Under the pieces are notes generated by a model, which ran no database searches, had not been told where the DNA came from, and saw only the letters and a program-made list of their open reading frames with translations. 41,816 bases of DNA from assembly GCF_003574465.1 (NCBI RefSeq), contig NZ_QOWC01000059.1, positions 1-41,816 of the forward strand. The letters are read 5' to 3'. The position numbers and the translations under genes are program-made. Of this stretch, positions 25,436 to 33,099 are shown piece after piece; positions within the stretch are counted from its first letter, which is position 1; each line of letters opens with the position of its first letter. This DNA is from Methylobacterium crusticola (GTDB taxonomy: Bacteria; Pseudomonadota; Alphaproteobacteria; Rhizobiales; Beijerinckiaceae).

Positions 25436-26671
25436 TCAATCCTCCTCGCGCCGGGCCTCCTCGCGCCGGAACGGCGTCGCGGCGTCGAGCTCGCGGGCGG
25501 CCGCCTCGACGTGGCGCGCCTCGCGCCGCAGGTAGTCGGCGATGGCCGCCCGCAGGGAGGGGTCGGCGATGTCGTGGACCGAGTGGGTGATGACCGGGCG
25601 GTAGCCGCGGGCGAGCTTGTGCTCGCCCTGCGCCCCGGCCTCGACGCGGCTGAGGCCCCGGCGGATCGCGAAGTCGATCGCCTGGTAGTAGCAGACCTCG
25701 AAGTGCAGGAAGGGGTGGTCCTCGATGCAGCCCCAGTTGCGGCCGTAGAGGGCGCGGTCACCGATCAGGTTGATGGCGCCCGCCACGTACTGCCCGGCGC
25801 GCCGGGCCATCACCAGGAGGATGCGCTCCGGCATGCGCTCGCCGATCAGCGAGAAGAAGCGCCGGTTGAGGTAGGGCCGGCCCCACTTGCGCGAGCCGGT
25901 GTCCATGTAGAAGCGGTAGAAGGCGTCCCAGTGCGCCTCCGTCAGGTCCGAGCCCGTGACCCACTCGACGGTGAGCCCCGCCGCCAGCGCGTCGCGGCGC
26001 TCGCGCCTGATCGCCTTGCGCTTGCGCGAGGCGAGGGCCCCCAGGAAGTCGTCGAAGGTGGCGTAGCCGGCATTGTCCCAGTGGAACTGCTGGTCGACGC
26101 GGTGCAGGAACCCGAGGGCGGCGGCCCGCTCGGCCTCCGCCTCCGGCAGGAACGTGACGTGGACGGAGGAGGCCTTGGTCTCCCGGCGCAGGGCCCGCAG
26201 GCCCGCCACCAGCGCGGCCGTGGCCTCGGCCGGCGCCTCGCCGGGCGCGATCAGGAAGCGCGGCCCGGTGACGGGGGTGAACGGCACGCTGACCTGGAGC
26301 TTCGGGTAGTAGCTGCCCCCGGCGCGCTGGAACGCGTCGGCCCAGCCGTGGTCGAACACGTACTCGCCCTGGGAATGGGACTTCAGGTAGCAGGGCGCGA
26401 CCCCGACCACGCGCCCGTCGCGCTCCGCCGAGACGTGCAGCGGCAGCCAGCCGGTGCGGCCCCCGACGCAGCCGGATTCCTCGAGCGACGACAGGAAGGC
26501 GTGGGACACGAACGGGTTGTGGCTCTCGGCCGCCCCCGTCAGGCTCTCGGCCGAGAGGGCGCACCGGTCCCAGCCCGCCGCCCCGATCTCCGCGAGCCGC
26601 GGCACGACGCGCACCTGGAGGGCGCTCGCATCCGGGGTGGCGCCGCACCCTGCGTCGTTGGGAGTGTCCAT
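25436..26671 (-). CDS. FemAB/GNAT-like acyltransferase (peptidogalycan biosynthesis-type)
   Basis: This 411-residue cytoplasmic protein matches the FemAB_like family of GNAT-fold proteins common in proteobacteria. Recognised blocks are NPFVSHAFLSSLEESG near residue 45, PCYLKSHSQGEYVFDHGWADAF, FDDFLGALASRKRKAIRRERR, WDAFYRFYMDTGSRKWGRPYLN and the C-terminal VEAGAQGEHKLARGYRP. The family is thought to add aminoacyl groups or modify a carrier, but its reaction is not established. The frame is open to 26737, but MDTPNDAG at 26671 is a sensible start. A long perfect inverted repeat lies just upstream (26686-26728). Confidence 0.85.
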   Translation of the reverse strand: MDTPNDAGCGATPDASALQVRVVPRLAEIGAAGWDRCALSAESLTGAAESHNPFVSHAFLSSLEESGCVGGRTGWLPLHVSAERDGRVVGVAPCYLKSHSQGEYVFDHGWADAFQRAGGSYYPKLQVSVPFTPVTGPRFLIAPGEAPAEATAALVAGLRALRRETKASSVHVTFLPEAEAERAAALGFLHRVDQQFHWDNAGYATFDDFLGALASRKRKAIRRERRDALAAGLTVEWVTGSDLTEAHWDAFYRFYMDTGSRKWGRPYLNRRFFSLIGERMPERILLVMARRAGQYVAGAINLIGDRALYGRNWGCIEDHPFLHFEVCYYQAIDFAIRRGLSRVEAGAQGEHKLARGYRPVITHSVHDIADPSLRAAIADYLRREARHVEAAARELDAATPFRREEARREED

Positions 26672-26685
26672 GGAGTCCGGACTTA

Positions 26686-26728
26686 GGCCTGCGAGGCGCC
26701 GCGGCAATGCGGCGGCGCCTCGCAGGCC
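26686..26728. repeat. Perfect 17-bp inverted repeat in a divergent intergenic region
   Basis: The arms 26686-26702 and 26712-26728 are exact complements (GGCCTGCGAGGCGCCGC on the left) around a 9-nt spacer. The repeat is 14 bp upstream of the FemAB-like start and 65 bp before the divergent small membrane protein. It cannot be a terminator for either flanking gene; it could be an operator, a leader hairpin or a mobile palindrome. Confidence 0.75.
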
Positions 26729-26793
26729 CCCCGGCACGAGCTCCGGACCCGCGGCGGGGCCTCGGGCGTTGACGCCGGCAGGACGGAGGCGGC

Positions 26794-27123
26794 ATGGACG
26801 CGGGCATCACGGAGGCGGCCGGCACCGGCCCGACGGCGCAGGCCTGGGACGCGCGGGTCGACCGGCTGCTCGGGCGGCTGCCGCGGCGCATCGGCGACGG
26901 CATCGCCTGGCTGCGGGCGCCCGCGCGGCGGCTCGTGCGCATCCCGGCCGCCCTCCTGCTGATCCTGGGCGGCTTCCTGGCGATCCTGCCGATCTTCGGC
27001 CTGTGGATGCTGCCCCTCGGCCTCGCCCTCCTGAGCGAGGACATCCCGGGCATGAAGGGGCCGCTCGAGCGCGCCGCGCGCTGGCTGGAGCGCGCCTGGG
27101 CGCGCCTCGCCGGCCGCGCCTGA
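26794..27123 (+). CDS. Small membrane protein, hypothetical
   Basis: This 109-residue protein has two closely spaced hydrophobic segments (ALLLILGGFLAILPIFGLWMLPLGLALL, about residues 50-77), a basic N-terminal half and an amphipathic Arg/Leu-rich tail (ERAARWLERAWARLAG). The pattern ILGGFLxxLPxFGxWMLPLGLxLL recurs in many short proteobacterial proteins of unknown function. The ATG at 26794 has GGAGG 6 bases upstream. It is divergent from the FemAB-like gene and converges on the export protein gene; a hairpin lies between the stops. Confidence 0.72.
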   Translation: MDAGITEAAGTGPTAQAWDARVDRLLGRLPRRIGDGIAWLRAPARRLVRIPAALLLILGGFLAILPIFGLWMLPLGLALLSEDIPGMKGPLERAARWLERAWARLAGRA

Positions 27124-27132
27124 GGCCCGGGA

Positions 27133-27154
27133 GCGCCGCGGGGGGCCGCGGCGC
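27133..27154. terminator. Hairpin between convergent genes
   Basis: GCGCCGCGG and CCGCGGCGC pair perfectly around GGGG, starting 9 bp after one stop and ending 6 bp before the other. There is no U-run, so it is at most a weak intrinsic terminator usable in both directions. Confidence 0.5.
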
Positions 27155-27160
27155 GTGCCC

Positions 27161-28495
27161 TCAGTTCAGGGACGTGATCGCCCCGGTGCGCGCGGACGGC
27201 CAGGACACCGCCGGGCCGTCCGCCGTCGCCGGCTCGACGCTGATCGCGTCGCCGGGCAGGACCAGGGTGGTCTCCTCGGCCACGAGCTCCTGCGTGGCGG
27301 CGCCGGTCTGGCGGGTGATCCGCACCAGGGGCTGGACGCGCCGGGACTTGGCGCGGTCGGCCAGGAAGCGCGGCGCCGTGACCTCGGCCTCCAGCACCAG
27401 CCGCTCGGCGGTCTCCATGCGGGGCTTGAGGTGGTCGAGCAGCTTCTGCGTCTCGCGCAGCTCGGCCGTCACCTCCGTGGCCCGCCGGGCGCGCAGGTCG
27501 AGGATCGTGAGGTCGGCCCGGGTGATCGCCTCGCGGGCCCGGGACAGGTCGGTGTTGATGCGCAGCTTCTCGCTCTCCATCTGGGCCATCGCCCGGCCGG
27601 ACGCGATGGTGCGCTGCTGGGTGGCCAGGCCGCGCTCGGCGAGCTGCTCGTTGCCGCGGATCTCGGTGGCGATCAGCTTGATCTGGGTGTCGGCGGTGGC
27701 GAGCTGGCCGTTCAGCGCGTCGAGCTGCTGGCGCAGGAAGCGCTTGAGGTCCTCGACCGCGTCGGCCTGGGTGGCGATGGCCTTGCGGCGCGCCTCGAAG
27801 ATCGAGACCTCCCGCTCCATCAGGGTCGTGAGCCCGGCGTCGCCCCGGGACGCCAGGTCCTTCGGGAACTCGACCTTCGGGCGCTCGTCCTTCTCGGCGG
27901 AGAGCCGGGCCAGGCGGACGAGCAGCTGCTCGCGCTCCTTGTGCAGCATCACGAGGTCGCCCCGGGAAGTGATCGCGTCCCGCTCCAGGCGGAGCAGGAC
28001 CGGGTCGACGGTGCGGGGCGGCCCGCCCGCCACCGCCATCGCCTTGGCGACGGTCAGGCCCGGCCGGAAGGCGTACTCGCCCGGCTTGTCGACGGCGCCG
28101 CTGATGTAGAAGGGCCGGTACTGGGCGATCTCGACCGCGGTGTCGGGCGCCTCGGCGAGGTCCATGCGGTCGCGCAGCCGCGCGCCGACGAGGCGGCCGA
28201 CCTCCCGGGTCGGCAGCCCGGCGACCTGGATGTCGCCGATGATCGGCAGGGAGAGCGCGCCCTCCGCCCCGATCGTGAACTCGTCGTTGAGCGCGGTCCA
28301 GGCGTAGACCTCGTCGCGGCTCGCCCGCCACTCGAACACCTTGAGGCGGACCCGGTCCTGCGGCCCGAGCACGTAGCCGGGCGGCCCCTCGGCCCGTGCC
28401 GGGACGGCGAGGCAGGCCTGGAGCAGCACCGCGCCGAGCACGAGGCCTCCGCGCCACCGTGCCCGGGCGCCGGAGGGGGGGGTTGTCGCTGTCAT
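27161..28495 (-). CDS. Polysaccharide export protein, Wza/ExoF type
   Basis: This outer-membrane or periplasmic export protein probably helps move exopolysaccharide across the envelope. Its 444 residues begin with a signal sequence (GLVLGAVLLQACLAVPARA). The Poly_export domain follows (GYVLGPQDRVRLKVFEW, LSLPIIGDIQVAGLPTREVG), then an SLBB-like segment (YISGAVDKPGEYAFRPGLTV). A long coiled coil covers about residues 185-365 before a C-terminal beta region, as in rhizobial ExoF. I use the ATG at 28495, with GAGG about 10 bases upstream. The frame is open to 28777, but those residues are Arg/Pro-rich and would bury the signal. It is divergent from the exoY-like gene. Confidence 0.85.
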   Translation of the reverse strand: MTATTPPSGARARWRGGLVLGAVLLQACLAVPARAEGPPGYVLGPQDRVRLKVFEWRASRDEVYAWTALNDEFTIGAEGALSLPIIGDIQVAGLPTREVGRLVGARLRDRMDLAEAPDTAVEIAQYRPFYISGAVDKPGEYAFRPGLTVAKAMAVAGGPPRTVDPVLLRLERDAITSRGDLVMLHKEREQLLVRLARLSAEKDERPKVEFPKDLASRGDAGLTTLMEREVSIFEARRKAIATQADAVEDLKRFLRQQLDALNGQLATADTQIKLIATEIRGNEQLAERGLATQQRTIASGRAMAQMESEKLRINTDLSRAREAITRADLTILDLRARRATEVTAELRETQKLLDHLKPRMETAERLVLEAEVTAPRFLADRAKSRRVQPLVRITRQTGAATQELVAEETTLVLPGDAISVEPATADGPAVSWPSARTGAITSLN

Positions 28496-28876
28496 ACCGG
28501 GGCACCTCGTCAGTCCGGCGGCCGCGCCGGGAGCCGCCGGAAGCCTCGGCCGTCGGGCCGGCCGGCGCAGCATCCTAAAACGGCGTAGGCCGCCCCGGCC
28601 CGGCCGCGACCTGGGAGAGGGGGCTGGCGGCCCCGCTACCGCTGCGGGCGATGCGCTCATCCGGAAGAGGTAGCCGGCCCCCGCAAGGGCACCGGGTCGA
28701 GCGCACGAATTGCGAGAATCGAGTACCACCTTTCCGGCCGGTCCGACGCTGTCGCAGCCGCTTGGGTCACAGTCCAACGTCAGCCTAAGTCAGTCATGCC
28801 TTAAGTCTGTTGCGAAGTTGACCTTACCGTCACCCGGCAGCGTATCGTTAACGTCTCGTTAACGGCGGAGACGGCG
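28496..28876. other. 381-bp divergent promoter region of the export and sugar-transferase genes
   Basis: No gene is seen. Its right half (about 28690-28876) is clearly richer in A and T than the surroundings. It contains an imperfect direct repeat, CCTAAGTC at 28784 and CCTTAAGTC at 28799, 15 bp apart. It also carries the CtrA-type box at 28848-28863 and a GGAG ribosome site at 28867-28870 for the sugar transferase. Confidence 0.6.
28848..28863 (+). promoter_or_regulatory. Perfect CtrA-type binding box, TTAA-N7-TTAAC
   Basis: TTAA, CGTCTCG, TTAAC exactly fits the full consensus of the alphaproteobacterial cell-cycle regulator CtrA. The site also reads as two CGTTAACG palindromes 11 bp apart, one helical turn. 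It ends 13 bp before the start codon of the exoY-like gene, so binding would sit on the promoter or early leader. Control by CtrA is inferred from the motif only. Confidence 0.6.
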
Positions 28877-29608
28877 ATGGCCCCGGTTGCGCGACTGCGA
28901 GCTCCCGCCGACACGGACGGCGCGGCGCTCCTCGACGAGGCGCCCGCGCGGGCGCCGGGCCTGCCGTCGCTCGCGCCGGCCCCGCTCCCGGCCGGGTCGG
29001 CCCCGGCCCTGAGCCTGCCCTCCCGGACGGCGAAGCGGACGCTCGACCTCGTGCTCGCCGGGGCGGCCCTGGTCCTGCTGATGCCGCTCCTGGCGCTGAT
29101 CGCCGTGCTGATCACGCGGGATTCCCGCGGCCCGGTGATCTTCCGCCAGAACCGCGTCGGGTTCGGCAACCGGCCGTTCCAGGTCTGGAAGTTCCGGACC
29201 ATGACCTGCTGCGAGGACGGCCCGGTCGTGCGGCAGGCCCGCCGCGACGATCCCCGGGTCACCCGGGTCGGCCGCTTCCTGCGCCGCTCGAGCCTCGACG
29301 AGCTGCCCCAGCTCGTCAACGTGCTGCGGGGCGAGATGTCCCTGGTCGGGCCGCGCCCCCACGCGATCGCGCACGACGCGCAGTATTCCGGCCTCATCGC
29401 GGGCTACCCCGACCGGCACGCGGTCAAGCCCGGCATCACCGGCTGGGCGCAGGTGCGGGGAAGCCGCGGCGAGACCCCGGACGTCGCCGCGATGAAGCAC
29501 CGGGTCGACCTCGACCTCGCCTACATCGAGAGCTGGTCCATCCTCCTCGACCTCGTGATCCTGGTGATGACCGTGCGCGAGATCTTCCGCACGCACCGGG
29601 CCTACTGA
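28877..29608 (+). CDS. Initiating sugar phosphate transferase, ExoY type
   Basis: This polyprenyl-phosphate hexose-1-phosphate transferase moves a sugar phosphate from a UDP-sugar to undecaprenyl phosphate, the first step of exopolysaccharide assembly at the inner membrane. The 243-residue protein has one hydrophobic re-entrant helix at about 55-79 (KRTLDLVLAGAALVL...). The catalytic domain shows FQVWKFRTMT near 101-110, RRSSLDELPQLVNVLRGEMS, SLVGPRPHA and KPGITGWAQVRGSRG. The first 50 residues are a Pro/Ala-rich lead. A GGAG site is 6 bases before the ATG. The short form without extra membrane helices matches ExoY, not WbaP. The gene symbol is withheld because the first sugar is unknown. Confidence 0.9.
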   Translation: MAPVARLRAPADTDGAALLDEAPARAPGLPSLAPAPLPAGSAPALSLPSRTAKRTLDLVLAGAALVLLMPLLALIAVLITRDSRGPVIFRQNRVGFGNRPFQVWKFRTMTCCEDGPVVRQARRDDPRVTRVGRFLRRSSLDELPQLVNVLRGEMSLVGPRPHAIAHDAQYSGLIAGYPDRHAVKPGITGWAQVRGSRGETPDVAAMKHRVDLDLAYIESWSILLDLVILVMTVREIFRTHRAY

Positions 29609-29688
29609 CGCGCCCGCGAAGGCCGCCCGCGCCGGCAAGGCCGCGCGCCGGCAAGGCCGCGCGCCCGCGAAGGCCGCCCGCGCCGGCA
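29609..29688. repeat. 29-bp perfect direct repeat with inner repeats
   Basis: The 29-bp stretches at 29609-29637 and 29660-29688 are identical (both contain GCGAAGGCCGCCCG). Between them CGCCGGCAAGGCCGCG repeats in overlapping fashion. The array fills the gap between the exoY-like gene and the following glycosyltransferase and shares the GCGAAGGC core with the repeat near 34.5 kb. Confidence 0.8.
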
Positions 29689-29748
29689 CAGGGCCGCGCG
29701 CCCCGGCCCCCGCGGCGGCCGCCCGTTCACCTCGAGGACAACCCCGCG

Positions 29749-30960
29749 ATGCTCCTGATGGACCTGGTGTTCTGTGGCCTGGCGCTCGCGGGTGCGGTGC
29801 CGGTGCTGGTCTTCCTCGCGCAGATGCTGGCCTCGCGCCCGCCGGTGCGGCCGCGGCCCGTCCCGGCCCATCCGCGGCCCTCCCTCGCCGTGCTGATCCC
29901 GGCCCACGACGAGGGCCGCATCATCGCCGGCACGGTCGCGGGCCTCATGCCCGAGCTCGCGGCGGCCGACCGCCTCGTGGTGGTGGCCGACAATTGCCGG
30001 GACACGACCGCGGCGGCGGCCCGCGCGGCCGGGGCCGAGGTGGTGGAGCGCGACGACCCGGCGCGGCGGGGCAAGGGCTTCGCCCTCGACCACGGCCTGC
30101 GCTACCTGGAGCGCACCGGGCTGCCGGAGGTGGTGGTGGTGATCGACGCCGACTGCGCCATGCAGGCGGGCGGGATCGACCGGCTCGCGCGCCTGAGCGC
30201 CGCCACGGACGGGCCGGTGCAGGGGGCCTACCGGCTCACGGCGCCGCCGCGGGCCTCCTCGAGCCACCGGATCGCCGCCTTCGCCACCCTGGTGAAGCAG
30301 GTCGGGCGCCCGCTGGGCTGGAGCCGCCTCGGCCAGCCCTGCGCCCTCTCGGGCACGGGCTTCGCGGTGCCGGCGCGCCACCTCGCCGCCGCCAGCCTGG
30401 CGAGCAGCCACCTGACCGAGGACCTCAAGCTCGGGATGGATCTCGCCCTCGCCGGGCATCCGGCGCGGTTCTGCCCGCAGGCCGAGGTGACGAGCGTCCT
30501 GCCCGAGGGCGACGCGGCGCGCCGCTCGCAGCAGACCCGCTGGGAGCACGGCCACCTCGCGCTGATCCTGCCCTACGCCTCGGCCCTCGTCGGCGGCGCC
30601 TGGCGCCGGCGCGACCCGCGCCTGCTCGGGCTCGCCCTCGACCTCTGCGTGCCGCCCCTCGTCGTCCTGACCCTGGCCGAGGCCGGGCTCGGCCTCGCGG
30701 CCCTGGCCTGGTGGTGGGCCGGGGGCGGTCTCGCGCCCCTCCTCGTCGCCGGGCCGGCCGTCCTCCTGCTCGGGCTCGCCCTCGCGGTCGCGATCGGGCG
30801 CTGGGGCCGCGGCCTGATCGCCTGGCGGGACGCCCTCGCGCTGCCGGGCTTCGCCGTCGGCAAGGTGGCGATCCTGCTGCAATTCCTGGTGAAGCCGCAG
30901 GCCGAATGGGTCCGGGCCGAGCGCCGGACCGGCGGCGGGGCCGAGCCCCCGGCCGGGTAG
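29749..30960 (+). CDS. Membrane glycosyltransferase, GT2 family (processive-type)
   Basis: This 403-residue inner-membrane glycosyltransferase probably extends the exopolysaccharide repeat unit. An N-terminal helix (7-27) is followed by a GT-A domain opening LAVLIPAHDEGRII. The nucleotide-sugar DAD motif is at 133-135 (VVIDADC), TED at 223-225 (the catalytic base region) and QQTRW at 261-265. Three or four C-terminal helices lie between about 275 and 380. This D, DxD, TED, QxxRW layout is shared with cellulose/hyaluronan synthases and many EPS transferases. GAGGA precedes the ATG by about 13 bases. It is transcribed in the same direction as the exoY-like gene, separated by the direct repeat. 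Confidence 0.85.
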   Translation: MLLMDLVFCGLALAGAVPVLVFLAQMLASRPPVRPRPVPAHPRPSLAVLIPAHDEGRIIAGTVAGLMPELAAADRLVVVADNCRDTTAAAARAAGAEVVERDDPARRGKGFALDHGLRYLERTGLPEVVVVIDADCAMQAGGIDRLARLSAATDGPVQGAYRLTAPPRASSSHRIAAFATLVKQVGRPLGWSRLGQPCALSGTGFAVPARHLAAASLASSHLTEDLKLGMDLALAGHPARFCPQAEVTSVLPEGDAARRSQQTRWEHGHLALILPYASALVGGAWRRRDPRLLGLALDLCVPPLVVLTLAEAGLGLAALAWWWAGGGLAPLLVAGPAVLLLGLALAVAIGRWGRGLIAWRDALALPGFAVGKVAILLQFLVKPQAEWVRAERRTGGGAEPPAG

Positions 30961-30992
30961 GGGCGGGGCTCTCTCGGACGACGCCTCGGCGT

Positions 30993-31021
30993 TCCGGCCC
31001 GGACGCGGCGTCCGGCCCGGA
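30993..31021. terminator. Hairpin between convergent glycosyltransferase genes
   Basis: TCCGGCCCGGAC and GTCCGGCCCGGA pair with one central mismatch around GCGGC. It stands 32 bp after the stop of the plus-strand GT2 gene and 118 bp from the minus-strand stop. No U-tract follows, so terminator function is tentative. Confidence 0.4.
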
Positions 31022-31139
31022 CGGGAAGCCCCATCCGGGCTCGGCCGGCACCGAGACCGCGCTCCCCGGTCGGCCCCCCGCGCGCGGCGCCCGCCGGCCG
31101 ACCCCTGTCCGGCCCGCCGAGCGGGCGCGGCGCACGGGA

Positions 31140-32081
31140 TCAGCGGGCGCGGCCCATGGACCGGCTCGCCGCGTGGAGCGCCTGGCCCGCCGTGAAGGTC
31201 CGGACCACGCGCTTGAGGTAGCGCACCGGGTCGGATGCCAGCGAGCAGTCCCGCAGGAGCACGCGCCGGGCGGAGACGGGGTCGCCGGCCTCGAGGAGCT
31301 CGCCGGCGTACTCGAGCAGCAGGAGGTTCCCGTAGCGCCGCGCCGTCGCGACGAGGGCGGGCGGCACCGCCCCGTCGCGGACCAGCCGCGCCAGGGTGCG
31401 GGAGAAGCGCGGCGGCGGCGGGACGCGGCCCTGGATCCGCGGGCGGGCGCCCCGGAGGCGGTCGCGGTGGATCGCGGTCGGCCGGGCGACGTACCGGAAC
31501 GCGCCCTGGAGGGCGAGGCGGCACCACAGGTCGGTGTCCTCGCCGGCCGGCGCTCCGACCGGGAACAGCCCGGCATCGATCGCCGCCGCCCGCTCCACCA
31601 TGACGGCGCTCGCGTGGACGGGGTGGCGGTGGACCGCGAGCGCGAAGGCGAAGAGGTCGGGCACCCGTCGGGCGGGCACGCTCATCGGGATGACCGGCCG
31701 GCCGCGGCTCTCCAGGACGTAGTTGCCGAAGATCGCGACCGCGTCGCCGAAGCGGGCGCCCGCGACCATCTCGGCGAGGTGGTCCTCGCGCCAGAGGTCG
31801 CCGGCGTCCAGGAAGGCGACCCACGCGGCCCGGGCGCCGAGCAGGCCGCGGTTGCGGGCCGCGGCCACGCCCTGGCGGCCCTGGCGGATCAGGCGGACGC
31901 GCGGATCCGCCAGGGCCGCCGCCGCCTCGGCGCCCCCGTCGGTGGAGCCGTCGTCCACCACCACGACCTCGAAATCCGAGAAGCTCTGGCCGAGCACGCC
32001 GGCGAGCGCCTGCCCGATCGTGCCGGCCCCCTGGTGGAGCGGGATCACGACCGAGACCCGCGGCGGCGCCTCGCCCCGCAT
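31140..32081 (-). CDS. Glycosyltransferase, GT2 family (GT-A)
   Basis: This 313-residue soluble or peripherally attached glycosyltransferase opens with the classic GT-A start PRVSVVIPLHQGAGTIGQAL. The DDGSTDGG block is near 42-49, and GVAAARNRGLLGA and VAFLDAGDLW follow (the DxD-like motif is DAGD). The C-terminal third is Arg-rich without clear membrane helices. The acceptor and sugar are unknown. Its ATG at 32081 lies only 2 bp after the stop of the NeuD-like gene, so the two are translated together; they may act on the same glycan. Confidence 0.88.
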   Translation of the reverse strand: MRGEAPPRVSVVIPLHQGAGTIGQALAGVLGQSFSDFEVVVVDDGSTDGGAEAAAALADPRVRLIRQGRQGVAAARNRGLLGARAAWVAFLDAGDLWREDHLAEMVAGARFGDAVAIFGNYVLESRGRPVIPMSVPARRVPDLFAFALAVHRHPVHASAVMVERAAAIDAGLFPVGAPAGEDTDLWCRLALQGAFRYVARPTAIHRDRLRGARPRIQGRVPPPPRFSRTLARLVRDGAVPPALVATARRYGNLLLLEYAGELLEAGDPVSARRVLLRDCSLASDPVRYLKRVVRTFTAGQALHAASRSMGRAR

Positions 32082-32083
32082 GG

Positions 32084-32731
32084 TCAGTCTCCCCCGGCGC
32101 GGCGCAGGGGACGCGCCGGGTTGCCGACGACGGTCGCGCCCGGGGGCACGTCGCGCAGCACGACGGCGCCGAGCCCCACCAGCGCCCCGTCGCCCACCGC
32201 GACGCGCTGGCGCACGCTCGCCCCCGCCCCGACGTAGCAGGCGCGGCCGAGGCGCACGAAGCCGCTGACGATGCAGCCCGGGGCGAGCATCGCGCCGTCG
32301 CCGACGACGCCGTCGTGGCCCACGATCACGCCCGGCCCGATCCCCACATGGGCGCCGACCCGGACGTTCCCGCCGATCGTGGCGCCGTGGTGGACGCAGG
32401 TGCCCGCGCCGAGGACCGCCCGGGACGAGACGCTGGCGCCGGCATGGACCAGCGTGGCGAAGCGCTCGTCGGGCAGGCCCGTGCGGGCGACGATGCCGAG
32501 CCGGTCGCGGTGGCTGGCCTCGCTCCCGATGGCGTTGACGAAGGCGTGGCCGGGGAAGTCCTGCGCCCCGGCGATCGCGCCGAGCACCGGCAGGCCGGCG
32601 ATCCGGGTGCCGGGGGGCTTCGCGTCGTCCAGGAACCCGACGGCGCGCCAGGCGCCGGCGCGGCTCTCGACGAGGTCCAGGATGTCGAGGGCGTTGCCCC
32701 CGGTGCCGAGAATGATGAGTGGACGCTGCAT
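32084..32731 (-). CDS. NeuD/PglD-like sugar O- or N-acetyltransferase
   Basis: This 215-residue protein combines a Rossmann-like N-terminal part (LIILGTGGNALDILDLVESR) with a C-terminal left-handed beta-helix built from hexapeptide repeats (VSSRAVLGAGTCVHHGATIGGNVRVG, AHVGIGPGVIVGHDG, GDGAMLAPGCIVSG). The architecture is that of NeuD/PglD acetyltransferases, which use acetyl-CoA to modify sialic acid or amino sugars. The ATG at 32731 begins the fold; the open frame continues to 32830 with an unrelated Arg/Pro-rich lead. It is coupled to the downstream GT2 gene and divergent from the GT4 gene. Confidence 0.85.
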   Translation of the reverse strand: MQRPLIILGTGGNALDILDLVESRAGAWRAVGFLDDAKPPGTRIAGLPVLGAIAGAQDFPGHAFVNAIGSEASHRDRLGIVARTGLPDERFATLVHAGASVSSRAVLGAGTCVHHGATIGGNVRVGAHVGIGPGVIVGHDGVVGDGAMLAPGCIVSGFVRLGRACYVGAGASVRQRVAVGDGALVGLGAVVLRDVPPGATVVGNPARPLRRAGGD

Positions 32732-33099
32732 GACCCCGATGCCTGAAGGCCGCGCGGGGGCGCGTGGGCGGGCCCCGCTGCCGGCTGCCCGGAAGGCTAC
32801 CGGCCCGGTGCCGCCGCGGAAGCCTCGCAATCGGCGGAAGCGGACCCGTCGAAAGCCGTAGCCCGGGGCGGGGGCGTCGTCCGTTCTGGGCAGCGCCGCG
32901 ACCGGATTGCGCCGCTCCGGCGCGAGCGCCGCCGACCTAGTCTCTCCCCGGGCGGGGCCCCCCTCTGCCCCGGGCGGGCCCCCCGTCCCCGCGGGCGAAG
33001 CCCCGCCCGGGGAGAGGGGGCCCGCCGGGCTCCCGCCGCCGCCAACCCGATGCCCCGGCCGGCCGCTGAGCGCCGGCGCACCGCGAGGATCGCCGCCCG
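32732..33099. other. 368-bp divergent intergenic region, GC-rich with a long inverted repeat
   Basis: No gene is seen. The arms 32942-32958 and 33000-33016 are exact 17-bp complements around 41 nt, and the loop itself contains repeated CCCCGGGCGGG words. It would form a large hairpin in the leader of the plus-strand GT4 gene. No clear -35/-10 promoter stands out. Confidence 0.55.
32942..33016. repeat. 17-bp inverted repeat with 41-nt spacer
   Basis: CTCTCCCCGGGCGGGGC at 32942 pairs exactly with 33000-33016. It ends 83 bp before the GT4 start codon, so it may be a leader structure or early terminator in this divergent region. Confidence 0.7.

Noticed and set aside
28496..28777. Longer starts for the export protein (28777 or 28660)
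   Set aside because: They would place an Arg/Pro-rich segment before the signal sequence and run over the promoter region; the ATG at 28495 has a ribosome site.
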